Source: Variovorax gracilis
GTDB taxonomy: Bacteria; Pseudomonadota; Gammaproteobacteria; Burkholderiales; Burkholderiaceae_C
Length of the DNA stretch: 64,000 nt
Assembly (NCBI RefSeq): GCF_030317115.1
Contig: NZ_JASZYF010000011.1
Location: 156,385 to 220,384 of the forward strand
Direction of reading: 5' to 3'
Below the pieces are notes generated by a model, which was given only the letters and a program-made list of their open reading frames with translations, had not been told where the DNA came from and made no database searches. The position numbers were made by a program, and so were the translations under genes. This document shows positions 7,673-15,707 of the stretch, one piece after another; positions within the stretch are counted from its first letter, which is position 1; every line of letters begins with the position of its first letter.

Positions 7673-9214
7673 TTGTCCGTGACCACGTCCGCACGCAGCG
7701 GCCCGCAGCCCGTCGAGATCGCGCTCCTTGCCAGCGTGTTCGTCGTCGCGGCCTGCGGCCTGGTCTACGAACTCAGCGCGGCCGCGCTCAGTTCCTACCT
7801 TCTTGGTGATTCGGTGCTGCAGTTCAGCACCATCATCGGCACTTACCTCTTCGCGATGGGCGTGGGCTCCTGGCTCTCGCGCTACTTCGAGCGGCAGTTG
7901 CCTGCGCACTTCCTGCGCATCGAGCTGATGGTCGCCCTGGTCGGCGGACTGCTGCCGGCCGTGCTCTTCATCGCCAACGCCTACGTCCCCGGTGCCTTCC
8001 GGCTGCTGCTGTACGGTCTGGTGCTGGTGGTGGGCGCGCTGGTGGGGCTCGAGATCCCGCTCGTCATGCGCATCCTCCGGCGCAACATCGCGCTGAAGGA
8101 CCTGGTGTCGCAGGTGCTGACCTTCGACTATCTGGGCGCGCTCGCGGTATCGATCGCGTTCCCGCTGCTGCTCGTGCCGCAACTCGGCATGATCCGCACC
8201 GGCCTGTTGTTCGGGCTCATGAATGCAGCCGTCGCGGTGTGGGCGCTCTGGCTGTTCCGCCACGAACTGCGGAGGGTCGGGGCGCATGCGCTCGCGTGCG
8301 GGTTGGCGCTGTTCGCGCTGCTCGGCGCCTTCGTGTTCGCCGAGCACATCACGACGCTGGCGGAAGACAAGTTCTACCAGGACCGTATCGTCTTCAGCGA
8401 GACCTCGCCCTACCAGCGCATCGTGGTGACGCGCGGCAGCGCTGGGCACCGGCTCTTCCTCAACGGAAACCTGCAGTTCGCCGAGCGCGACGAATACCGC
8501 TATCACGAGGCGCTGGTGCATCCGGTGATGGCCGCGCACGGCGCGCCGAAGAAGGTGGCCGTGCTCGGAGGCGGAGACGGCATGGCGGTACGCGAGATCC
8601 TCAAATACCCGTCGGTCGAGAGCATCACGCTGGTCGAGCTTGATCCGAACATGACGCGGCTCTTCACCGAGCACGAAACGCTCGCGGCGCTCAACGGCGG
8701 GTCGCTGAAATCGCCGAAGGTGCGCATCGTCAATACCGACGCCTTCCAGTGGCTCCAGCAACCGGGCGAGATGTTCGACGTCATCGTGGTCGACTTTCCC
8801 GATCCGACCAACTTCGCGATCGGCAAGCTCTACACGAACTCCTTCCATGCCCTGCTCGACAAGCGGCTGTCGGCCAGCGGGTATGCGGTAATCCAGACCA
8901 CCTCGCCGCTGGTCGCGCGAAAGAGCTTCTGGACCGTGGCCGCGACCGTCGAATCCGTCGGCCTGCGGGCCACGCCGTACCACGCGCATGTGCCCAGCTT
9001 CGGCGAATGGGGGTTCATCGTTGCGAGCCGGAGACCGTACCGGCAGCCTGAAGCGTTGCCCGAAGGCCTGCGCTTCCTGTCGGCGCAGACCCTGCCCTTG
9101 CTCTTCGACTTTCCGCGCGACATGGCGCGGGTGCCCGCCGAGGTGAACCGGCTGTCGAACCAGACACTGGTGACCACCTACGAGCAGGAATGGGGCAAGG
9201 TCTCGGGGCACTAG
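7673..9214 (+). CDS. speE: Membrane-fused polyamine aminopropyltransferase (spermidine synthase-like)
   Basis: The 513-residue product joins an N-terminal membrane domain of about six or seven hydrophobic helices (first 215 residues) to a C-terminal spermidine-synthase fold. The latter has the decarboxylated-SAM-binding GGGDG motif (in VAVLGGGDGMAVREIL), an acidic VELDP strand end, and VVDFPDP at the catalytic loop. It should transfer an aminopropyl group from decarboxylated SAM to a diamine at the inner face of the membrane. I prefer the TTG at 7673 because AGAGGAG lies just upstream; the in-frame ATG at 7658 is the alternative. SpeD, which makes the co-substrate, is encoded at 15.2 kb. The amine oxidase gene follows after 2 nt, so the two are co-transcribed. 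Confidence 0.85.
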   Translation: MSVTTSARSGPQPVEIALLASVFVVAACGLVYELSAAALSSYLLGDSVLQFSTIIGTYLFAMGVGSWLSRYFERQLPAHFLRIELMVALVGGLLPAVLFIANAYVPGAFRLLLYGLVLVVGALVGLEIPLVMRILRRNIALKDLVSQVLTFDYLGALAVSIAFPLLLVPQLGMIRTGLLFGLMNAAVAVWALWLFRHELRRVGAHALACGLALFALLGAFVFAEHITTLAEDKFYQDRIVFSETSPYQRIVVTRGSAGHRLFLNGNLQFAERDEYRYHEALVHPVMAAHGAPKKVAVLGGGDGMAVREILKYPSVESITLVELDPNMTRLFTEHETLAALNGGSLKSPKVRIVNTDAFQWLQQPGEMFDVIVVDFPDPTNFAIGKLYTNSFHALLDKRLSASGYAVIQTTSPLVARKSFWTVAATVESVGLRATPYHAHVPSFGEWGFIVASRRPYRQPEALPEGLRFLSAQTLPLLFDFPRDMARVPAEVNRLSNQTLVTTYEQEWGKVSGH

Positions 9215-9216
9215 GC

Positions 9217-10812
9217 ATGAAGCGCCGCGAGTTCCTGGGTGCCGCGATCGCGGGCACGGCCGCGCTGACCGGCTGCGAGGCCCGGCCCGATATCGCGGGC
9301 GGCTTCACCGGCATCGACGTGGCACGCGGCCACGCATTGCGCGACGGAGCGCTGCGCGCCGGTGCCGCGCCCGAAGTGACACGGCGCACGCGCGTCGTGA
9401 TCGCGGGGGGTGGCGTTGCCGGCCTTGCGGCTGCCCGCGCGTTGCGACTTTCGGGCATCGACGACTTCGTGCTGTTCGAACTCGAAGACACGACCGGTGG
9501 CAACAGCCGCGGCGGCGTGGTCGAGGGCATCGCCTGCCCCCTTGGCGCGCACTACCTGCCGGTGCCGGGCGACGATGCGCATGAAGTGCAGGATCTGCTC
9601 GAAGAACTCGGGCTGCGGCGCCGCGTGTCGGGCCGTTGGGAATACGACGAGCGCCACCTTTGCCACAGCCCGCAGGAGCGGCTCTTCTTTCGCGATGCCT
9701 GGCAGGAGGGCTTGCTGCCCGTACAGGGTGTGGACGAAGCGACCCTTGCCCAGTACCGGCGGTTTTCGCAGAGAGTCGAAGCGTTGCGTGGCGAGGCGCG
9801 CTTTTCGATTCCGACGCTGAGGACTGAACCGGCGCCGCTGCTGATGGCGCTGGATGGATTGCCCTTCCAGGCATGGCTCGACCGCGAAGGCTTCACCGAT
9901 CCGCATCTGCGCTGGTACCTGGATTACTGCTGCCGCGACGACTACGGCGCAGGGACGGCCCACGTGTCGGCATGGGCCGGTATCCACTACTTCGCCAGCC
10001 GGCACGGCTTTCACGCGCCGGGCGATGACAACGCCGAGCGCGATGCGGTGCTGACCTGGCCCGAGGGCAACGGCTGGCTCACGCGCCGGCTGGCCGATCC
10101 GCTGGGCGAGCGATTGAAGCCGGGCCATGCCGTCACGCGCATTGCCGAAACCCGCGGTGGGGTGGAGGTCGATGCCATCGACGTCGCCACCCGGTCGCGC
10201 GTGCGCTGGCAGGCCGAACGCTGCATCGTCGCGATGCCGGTCTTCATTGCCGCGCGCATCGTCGAGAACCCGCCCGAGCCGCTTCGCCACGCGGCGGCGC
10301 ACCTGCGCTACTCGCCCTGGCTCGTCGCCAACGTGCATGTGCGTTCGCCGCTTGCCGACCGGCCCGGAGCCGCGCCGAGCTGGGACAACGTGGTGTACGG
10401 CACGCGCGGACTCGGGTATGTAGACGCCCGTCACCAGTCGCTCGACCCGACTCCCCGGGCCACGGTGCTCAGCTGGTACCGGCCGCTCGGCCCCAGCGCC
10501 TTCGACGGGTCGGACGGTCGCCGCCAGTTGCTCGACAGGCCATGGACGGCCTGGCGCGATGACCTGCTGGCGGAACTCTCGGCGCCGCACCCCGACCTTC
10601 GGGACGTGGCAACACGCATTGACATCACCCGGTACGGCCACGCCATGGCGATTCCCCAGCCCGGCGTTCTGCGCCAGCTCGGCCAGCCATCGACGCGCGG
10701 GCCGGGCTTGATCGGCACGGATCGCCTGACCTTCGCGCACAGCGACTGGTCAGGCTATTCCATCTTCGAGGAAGCCTTCACACGCGGCCACCTCGCCGGC
10801 GCCGCGCGCTGA
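9217..10812 (+). CDS. Exported FAD-dependent amine oxidase-like protein
   Basis: The 531-residue product begins with RREFLG, a twin-arginine-type signal, followed by a hydrophobic stretch ending LTGC at about residue 21. It may therefore be Tat-exported and lipid-anchored. The dinucleotide-binding motif GGGVAGLAAA occurs at about residues 64-73, with the amine-oxidase-type GGNSRGG segment after it (about 95-101). The C-terminal GTDRLTF...SGYSIFEEAF segment fits the FAD-closing region of flavin amine oxidases. Location after the aminopropyltransferase gene (2-nt gap) suggests a polyamine substrate, but the reaction is unproven. It ends tail-to-tail with pepP. Confidence 0.82.
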   Translation: MKRREFLGAAIAGTAALTGCEARPDIAGGFTGIDVARGHALRDGALRAGAAPEVTRRTRVVIAGGGVAGLAAARALRLSGIDDFVLFELEDTTGGNSRGGVVEGIACPLGAHYLPVPGDDAHEVQDLLEELGLRRRVSGRWEYDERHLCHSPQERLFFRDAWQEGLLPVQGVDEATLAQYRRFSQRVEALRGEARFSIPTLRTEPAPLLMALDGLPFQAWLDREGFTDPHLRWYLDYCCRDDYGAGTAHVSAWAGIHYFASRHGFHAPGDDNAERDAVLTWPEGNGWLTRRLADPLGERLKPGHAVTRIAETRGGVEVDAIDVATRSRVRWQAERCIVAMPVFIAARIVENPPEPLRHAAAHLRYSPWLVANVHVRSPLADRPGAAPSWDNVVYGTRGLGYVDARHQSLDPTPRATVLSWYRPLGPSAFDGSDGRRQLLDRPWTAWRDDLLAELSAPHPDLRDVATRIDITRYGHAMAIPQPGVLRQLGQPSTRGPGLIGTDRLTFAHSDWSGYSIFEEAFTRGHLAGAAR

Positions 10813-10824
10813 ACCTCGGCGTGT

Positions 10825-12210
10825 TCAGCCCTTCATCAGGGCTTCGATTTCATCGGCGTCGACCGGCACCCCGCGCGAAATCAGCTCGCACCCGCTCTCG
10901 GTCACGATGGCGTCGTCCTCGATGCGGATGCCGATGTTGTGGAACTGCTCGGGCACGCCTTCGGCCGGCCGCACATAGATTCCCGGTTCGATCGTCAGCA
11001 CCATGCCCGGATGCAGGATGCGGCTGGGCCGGTTCTTGATCAGCTCGTTGGAGAGCGGGTCCCTGCGCTCGCTCACCTCGCCCACCTGTGTGGGCTCGAC
11101 GTAGCTGCCGCAGTCGTGCACGTCCATCCCGAGCCAGTGGCCGGTGCGATGCATATAGAAAGGGAAGTAGGCGCGCTTCTCGATCACGTCCTCCACGCCG
11201 CCCACCTTGTCGGCGTCGAGCAGCCCCAGGTCCAGCATGCCCTGCGACAGCACCCTGACCGTCGCTTCGTGCGGATCGTTGAAGCGGCTCCCTGCCCGGG
11301 TGGCGGCGACCGCTGCTTCCTGGCTCGCCAGGACCAGGTCATAGAGCGCGCGCTGCGGTCCGGTGAACTTGCCATTGGCCGGAAAGGTCCGCGTGATGTC
11401 GCTGGCGTAGCCGTCGAGCTCGCAGCCGGCATCGATCAGCACCAGCTCGCCGTCGCGCACCGGCGCAGTGTCTGCCCGGTAGTGCAGCACGCAGGCATTG
11501 GCGCCCGCCGCGACGATTGAGCCGTAGGCCGGATACTGCGAACCGCTCAGGCGGAATTCGTGCAGTAGCTCGGCGTCGAGATGGAACTCCCGCACGTCCT
11601 TCCCCTCGCGCAGCATGCGCGCCGACAACTGCATCGCGCGGATGTGGGCCCGGGCGCTGATCTGCGCGGCGCGACGCATCACGTCCTGTTCGTGGGCGTC
11701 CTTCACCAGGCGCATCTCGTCGAGCGGGCCGCAGAGGTCGCGCTGCTCCTCGGGGCACAACGCGCCGTAGCGCACCCGCGCACGCACGGCCGAGAGCCAG
11801 CCGTCCACCCGCGTCTCCAGCCCCTTGTGCGTCGCGAAGGGGTACCAGACCACGGATTTGTTCTCGAGCAGCCGCGGAAGCCGGGTGTCGAGCTCGTCGA
11901 ACGAGTAGGCCTCGTCGACCCCCAGGGCCGCCGGCGCTGCCTCCGGGCCGAGCCGGTAGCCGTCCCAGATCTCGCGCTCCAGGTCCTTGGGTGCGCAGAA
12001 CAGGGTGGACCTGCCGTCCCCCGACAGCACCAGCCAGGCATTCGGCTCGGTGAAGCCGGTCAGGTAATAGAAGTAGCTGTCGTGGCGGTACAGAAAGTCG
12101 CTGTCCCGGTTGCGCTGGCGCTCCGGCGCGGTCGGGATGATGGCGATGCCGTCCGTTCCTAAATAAGTAGAAAGCTCTAATCGACGGGGTGCTTGATGAT
12201 TTGTGGTCAT
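10825..12210 (-). CDS. pepP: Xaa-Pro aminopeptidase (aminopeptidase P)
   Basis: A 461-residue M24-family metallopeptidase that removes an N-terminal residue preceding proline. The N-terminal creatinase-like domain holds the family segment NRDSDFLYRHDSYFYYLTGF (residues 34-53). The C-terminal pita-bread domain shows the five metal ligands: Asp in VLIDAGCELDGYASDITRTF (two), His in HRTGHWLGMDVHD, Glu in TIEPGIY and Glu in IGIRIEDD. Length is normal for PepP (about 440-465). The start ATG lies next to an AT-richer patch. The gene diverges from the lipoprotein gene over 137 bp. Confidence 0.93.
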   Translation of the reverse strand: MTTNHQAPRRLELSTYLGTDGIAIIPTAPERQRNRDSDFLYRHDSYFYYLTGFTEPNAWLVLSGDGRSTLFCAPKDLEREIWDGYRLGPEAAPAALGVDEAYSFDELDTRLPRLLENKSVVWYPFATHKGLETRVDGWLSAVRARVRYGALCPEEQRDLCGPLDEMRLVKDAHEQDVMRRAAQISARAHIRAMQLSARMLREGKDVREFHLDAELLHEFRLSGSQYPAYGSIVAAGANACVLHYRADTAPVRDGELVLIDAGCELDGYASDITRTFPANGKFTGPQRALYDLVLASQEAAVAATRAGSRFNDPHEATVRVLSQGMLDLGLLDADKVGGVEDVIEKRAYFPFYMHRTGHWLGMDVHDCGSYVEPTQVGEVSERRDPLSNELIKNRPSRILHPGMVLTIEPGIYVRPAEGVPEQFHNIGIRIEDDAIVTESGCELISRGVPVDADEIEALMKG

Positions 12211-12347
12211 AACGTCACTATTCGCTACTGTTGTAATTGATTCCTAGGGATAACAAAAACATGACGAAAACATTTGCAAGAACGTTTGCGCTGTAGGACC
12301 CTTCCCACGTAAAAACCCACAACTTGTTATTTTGGAGGTGTTTTTTG

Positions 12348-14402
12348 TTGAAAGTTCTACATAAGAGCGCGATTTTGCTGGCGGTAGGCGCAAGTGTGCT
12401 CTCAGCGTGTGGTGGTGGGGGCGGAGGCGGCGGCTCACTGGGGGCATCGGCCGCAGCCGATCCGACCGTTGCGGCAGCGATCGCGGCCGCCGCGGCCACC
12501 GGTTCTACTGGCGGCACCAGCCCCAGCGTGACCGGCCCGGGCTCGAATAGCCCGACCACCACCCCTGCGACTCCGGACATCGTCGACAACAACACCCAGA
12601 CCGTCGGGGCTGACGCCTACCGTGCCATGGCCGCGAAGCTGAGCAAGCCGGACGGCATCGAGTACCGCTATGGCCCCAGCGCCGCCGCCTATGGCGTGGG
12701 CAACGGCGGCCTGCCGACGCTGTATGCGCGGGATGCCGCAACGCGGCTCGCGTCGCCGGCGCCCACCCATCCGTTCTACTGGCAGGTCGGTGGCCCGCCG
12801 TCCGCGAACCCGGGCGCCTACTCGACCAACCAGGCCAACATGGTCTTCGTGGCCGACAACCCGACGCAACGCATCGGGGTGGCCGACTTCCAGGTGTCGG
12901 GCTACATGTACAACACCTTTGCGCAACTGCCGCAGCTGGGCTGGACGCGCGCCGCCGTCGCCGGTGGCGGCATCGACAGCATCAACGCGCTCAGCTACAA
13001 GGCCTCGGGCCTGGCGACGAGCGATCCGATCGCCGTGGGACGTTGCACGGGCCGCTCCGGTTTCTGCAACGAGAGCCTGGTGGCCTACCAGAACGGCGTG
13101 ATCGCCACCGCAGGCAGCAACACTTCCACCAACCAGGCCTCGGTGAAACTGCCGGCCAACAAGGTGCCGACCGCGATCGCGATGACGAACCAGAGCGAAT
13201 TCGCGCTGGTCACCGTCTGGGACACGACCGCGATGAAGGGCCAGGTTGCCGTCATTGCGCTGGCTGGCCTGTGCGATGGCTGCGACCCGTTCAACTCGTC
13301 CGCACACACCGTCGGGAACGTCAAGTACGAGGCCTACTACAAGTGGTGGAACGAGTGGATGGCGCCCTACCCCGGCCTGCCGAACATGGGCAGCATCGCG
13401 TTCATGAAGATCCTCGGCTACATCGATCTTCCCGACATGACTGCGCCGACCGAAATCGCGGCCACCACGGGTCTTGACCAGTTCCAGACCTTCAATGGCG
13501 CGGACTTCATCGGCTACGACAACACGCCGCTGTCGAGCAACTGGAGCAAGTTCACCGGCTCGGGCGTGAATGCCAGCCGATACGCCAAGGGTGGCGTGGC
13601 GGTGGTGATCTCCAAGTCGGAGCAGAAGGCCGCGTTCATCGACCTCAAGCCGCTCTTCAACCACGTCAACGGCGTCTACTTCAGCGCCAACGTGACGCAG
13701 ACGAGCAACCTGGGACAGGGCGACAGCCAATGGCCGTACACCTTCGCCAACACGCCGTCGCAGGTTCCGACGGTGGTGAAGACGGTGTCGCTGGGGGCCA
13801 AGCCGACGGCGGTGAAGACCACCATTTTCGGCAGCCCGCAACGCGCCTGGATCGCGACGCAGGATGGCACGCTGCACATCTACAGCCTCGACGGCTACGC
13901 GCCGGGCGGCACGGCGGCTTCGCCGTCGGCGAGCGCCATTGCCGAGGTGGGTACCGTGACGGGCCTCGGCCGCAATCCGACCTCGCTGGGTACCTCCAAG
14001 GGTGAGCCCAGTGCGAGCATCGAGCCGCTGAACCAGCAGATCCTGGTGGCCTCGCGCGGCGACCGCAAGGTCTCGTGGGTTCGCTTCGCCAGCAACGGCA
14101 ACAGCGGCACGATCGTGCGGACCCTGCAGGACACGCGCCTGGTCGACCCGATCGCGGTGGAAGATGCGGACAACTTCGCTAACCCTGGCTACCTGACCAG
14201 CGTGGTCGACTATGCCGGCAAGGCGGTGCGCAACTACCGCTACGGACCGGTGATCTTCTCGGACGGCGGCGCATGTCCGCGGCCCAATGGCTGCGCGCTC
14301 ACGCCGACCACGGCCGGCGGTGTCACGCACAACATCGAGTACGGCGGGGCGCTGGATGTGCCCGGGTCGCCGTTCCAGATGACGACGACCAACGTCCCCT
14401 GA
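12348..14402 (+). CDS. Large hypothetical lipoprotein, beta-propeller-like
   Basis: The 684-residue product has a lipoprotein signal peptide with lipobox LSAC at residues 18-21, immediately followed by eight glycines. An Ala/Thr/Ser/Pro-rich low-complexity linker runs to about residue 85, then a globular part to the end. I chose the TTG at 12348 since GGAGG (12334-12338) lies 9 nt upstream and the result is a standard signal. The globular region contains repeating patterns such as MVFVADNPTQRIGVADF, KPTAVKTTIFGSPQRAWIAT and QQILVASRGDRKVSWVRF. These look like blades of a beta-propeller with bound-ligand loops. I do not recognise a family with a known function. It is probably anchored in the outer membrane. 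Confidence 0.75.
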   Translation: MKVLHKSAILLAVGASVLSACGGGGGGGGSLGASAAADPTVAAAIAAAAATGSTGGTSPSVTGPGSNSPTTTPATPDIVDNNTQTVGADAYRAMAAKLSKPDGIEYRYGPSAAAYGVGNGGLPTLYARDAATRLASPAPTHPFYWQVGGPPSANPGAYSTNQANMVFVADNPTQRIGVADFQVSGYMYNTFAQLPQLGWTRAAVAGGGIDSINALSYKASGLATSDPIAVGRCTGRSGFCNESLVAYQNGVIATAGSNTSTNQASVKLPANKVPTAIAMTNQSEFALVTVWDTTAMKGQVAVIALAGLCDGCDPFNSSAHTVGNVKYEAYYKWWNEWMAPYPGLPNMGSIAFMKILGYIDLPDMTAPTEIAATTGLDQFQTFNGADFIGYDNTPLSSNWSKFTGSGVNASRYAKGGVAVVISKSEQKAAFIDLKPLFNHVNGVYFSANVTQTSNLGQGDSQWPYTFANTPSQVPTVVKTVSLGAKPTAVKTTIFGSPQRAWIATQDGTLHIYSLDGYAPGGTAASPSASAIAEVGTVTGLGRNPTSLGTSKGEPSASIEPLNQQILVASRGDRKVSWVRFASNGNSGTIVRTLQDTRLVDPIAVEDADNFANPGYLTSVVDYAGKAVRNYRYGPVIFSDGGACPRPNGCALTPTTAGGVTHNIEYGGALDVPGSPFQMTTTNVP

Positions 14403-14427
14403 CGCGCGCACTGCCATCGCGTATCGA

Positions 14428-14457
14428 AACGGCCCGCCTCGAGCGGGCCGTTTTCTT
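14428..14457 (+). terminator. Rho-independent terminator of the lipoprotein gene
   Basis: A 9-bp perfect stem (ACGGCCCGC at 14429-14437, GCGGGCCGT at 14443-14451) with a CTCGA loop is followed by TTTTC TTGTT. It lies 26 nt after the stop codon. Confidence 0.85.
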
Positions 14458-14510
14458 GTTCAGCTTCCGATGACGCCTTTCATGCGACGGGGCCGGCCTC
14501 CGAGCGGTCC

Positions 14511-15221
14511 TTACCGTGATCGGTTCAGCTCGCGCAGGCGATCCGGCGTTCCGACATCGGCCCACTGCCCTCTGTACATCCCGGCGCTGACGCGGCCCGC
14601 ATCCATGGCGGTGCGCAGCAGCGGCGCCAGCGCGGCCTTCACACCCTGGACGTTGCCGGGCGGAATCGCGCAATACGGCGGCGCGAACAACTCGGCGCGG
14701 TACAGGGCGATGGTCGAGAAGGTGTACTTCTGCGCCGCATCGCTCAGCGCAGTGCCGTCGGACCTGATGCCGAAATCGCCCTTCGGGTTGTGCGCGGGAT
14801 TGGGAACCAGCCACAGGTGCGCCAACCGGCCGCTCGCCGCGAAGCGGTCGACCGACCCTTGCGTGAACACGAAGTCCGGCGCGAACACATCGCCCGCCAC
14901 CACCCAGAACATGTCGCCCAGAAGCGGCAGCGCGCGAACGATGCCGCCTGCCGTTTCGAGCGCGCCGCCGAAGTCGCGGCCCTCGTGCGAATAGGCGAGG
15001 GTCGAATCCTGATACCGCTCGCCGAAGCGCTCCGGAATCTGCTCGCCCAGCCACGCCGTGTTGACCACCAGTTCGGTGAAGCCGCCCGAGGCCAGCGCCT
15101 CCATCGGCCACTGCATCAGCGCTTTCCCCTGCACGTCCAGCAGGGGCTTGGGCGTCACGTCCGTCAACGGCCGCATGCGTTCGCCGCGTCCCGCGGCCAG
15201 GATCATGGCCTTGATGCTCAC
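14511..15221 (-). CDS. murU: Sugar-1-phosphate nucleotidyltransferase, MurU-like
   Basis: A 236-residue nucleotidyltransferase of the type that converts N-acetylmuramate-1-phosphate to UDP-MurNAc in peptidoglycan recycling. The N-terminal AMILAAGRGERMRPLT is the NTP-binding signature, followed by TPKPLL. VVAGDVF matches the metal-binding GD of the core, and MYRGQWADVGTPDRL near the C-terminus matches MurU closely. The GTG start at 15221 overlaps the speD stop (GTGA), so translation is coupled to speD. In other Burkholderiales a kinase gene (amgK) often precedes murU; here speD takes that place. Other sugar-phosphate substrates cannot be excluded. Confidence 0.8.
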   Translation of the reverse strand: MSIKAMILAAGRGERMRPLTDVTPKPLLDVQGKALMQWPMEALASGGFTELVVNTAWLGEQIPERFGERYQDSTLAYSHEGRDFGGALETAGGIVRALPLLGDMFWVVAGDVFAPDFVFTQGSVDRFAASGRLAHLWLVPNPAHNPKGDFGIRSDGTALSDAAQKYTFSTIALYRAELFAPPYCAIPPGNVQGVKAALAPLLRTAMDAGRVSAGMYRGQWADVGTPDRLRELNRSR

Positions 15222-15607
15222 GCTGCCTTGGCCCTGATCGCGCCGCGCTGCAGCGTGTGCCGCTCCGCGTGGCGGGGCACGAAGAGCGCCTCCAGCGCAT
15301 CCATCACCGCTCTGGCCTTGGCCGAGTGGTCGCCGCCGAAGTTGCAGACGTAGACGTCGAGCGTCACCCCGCGCTGCTCCGGCCAGGTGTGGACGCACAG
15401 ATGCGACTCCGCCAGAAGCACTGTCGCGGTCACGCCGCCCGGGCCTGTCGCAGAGGCGGGAAAGGCATGGGCGAGCTGGCCGACCACCTGCAGGCCCGCC
15501 CCTTCCGCCGCTTTCGCGCAGGCGGCGCCGAGGGCTTGCGCGTCCACCAGCCATTGCGTCGCGCAGCGGCAATCGTGGAGATCGGCGGTGAGGTGAAGGC
15601 CATGCAT
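15218..15607 (-). CDS. speD: S-adenosylmethionine decarboxylase proenzyme
   Basis: A 129-residue bacterial class 1B AdoMet decarboxylase. The proenzyme self-cleaves at a serine to form the pyruvoyl cofactor; here that serine is in LLAESHLCVHTWPE, where ESH is the processing site and the following residues are near-invariant. The C-terminal CNFGGDHSAKA segment is also typical. The product, decarboxylated SAM, is the aminopropyl donor for the membrane-fused synthase encoded at 7.7-9.2 kb, so the two loci form one pathway although separated by pepP and the lipoprotein gene. I placed the start at ATG 15607; no strong ribosome-binding site precedes it, and an in-frame start further upstream (15658) is less likely. 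Confidence 0.9.
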   Translation of the reverse strand: MHGLHLTADLHDCRCATQWLVDAQALGAACAKAAEGAGLQVVGQLAHAFPASATGPGGVTATVLLAESHLCVHTWPEQRGVTLDVYVCNFGGDHSAKARAVMDALEALFVPRHAERHTLQRGAIRAKAA

Positions 15608-15707
15608 GGCCGGCACTCTAGCAGCCCCTCTGCGTCCATTTCCGGGGCCATCCACCACGCCCGCTAAAATGCCGGGTTCCCCCTAACTTGCTCCCAGGAA
15701 GCCACAG

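Noticed and set aside
4573..7686. Very long open frame on the - strand across the SPFH and DUF4178 genes
   Set aside because: It lies antisense to two well-supported genes; its Arg/Ala/Gly-rich composition is what high GC produces in the complementary frame and no domain is visible.
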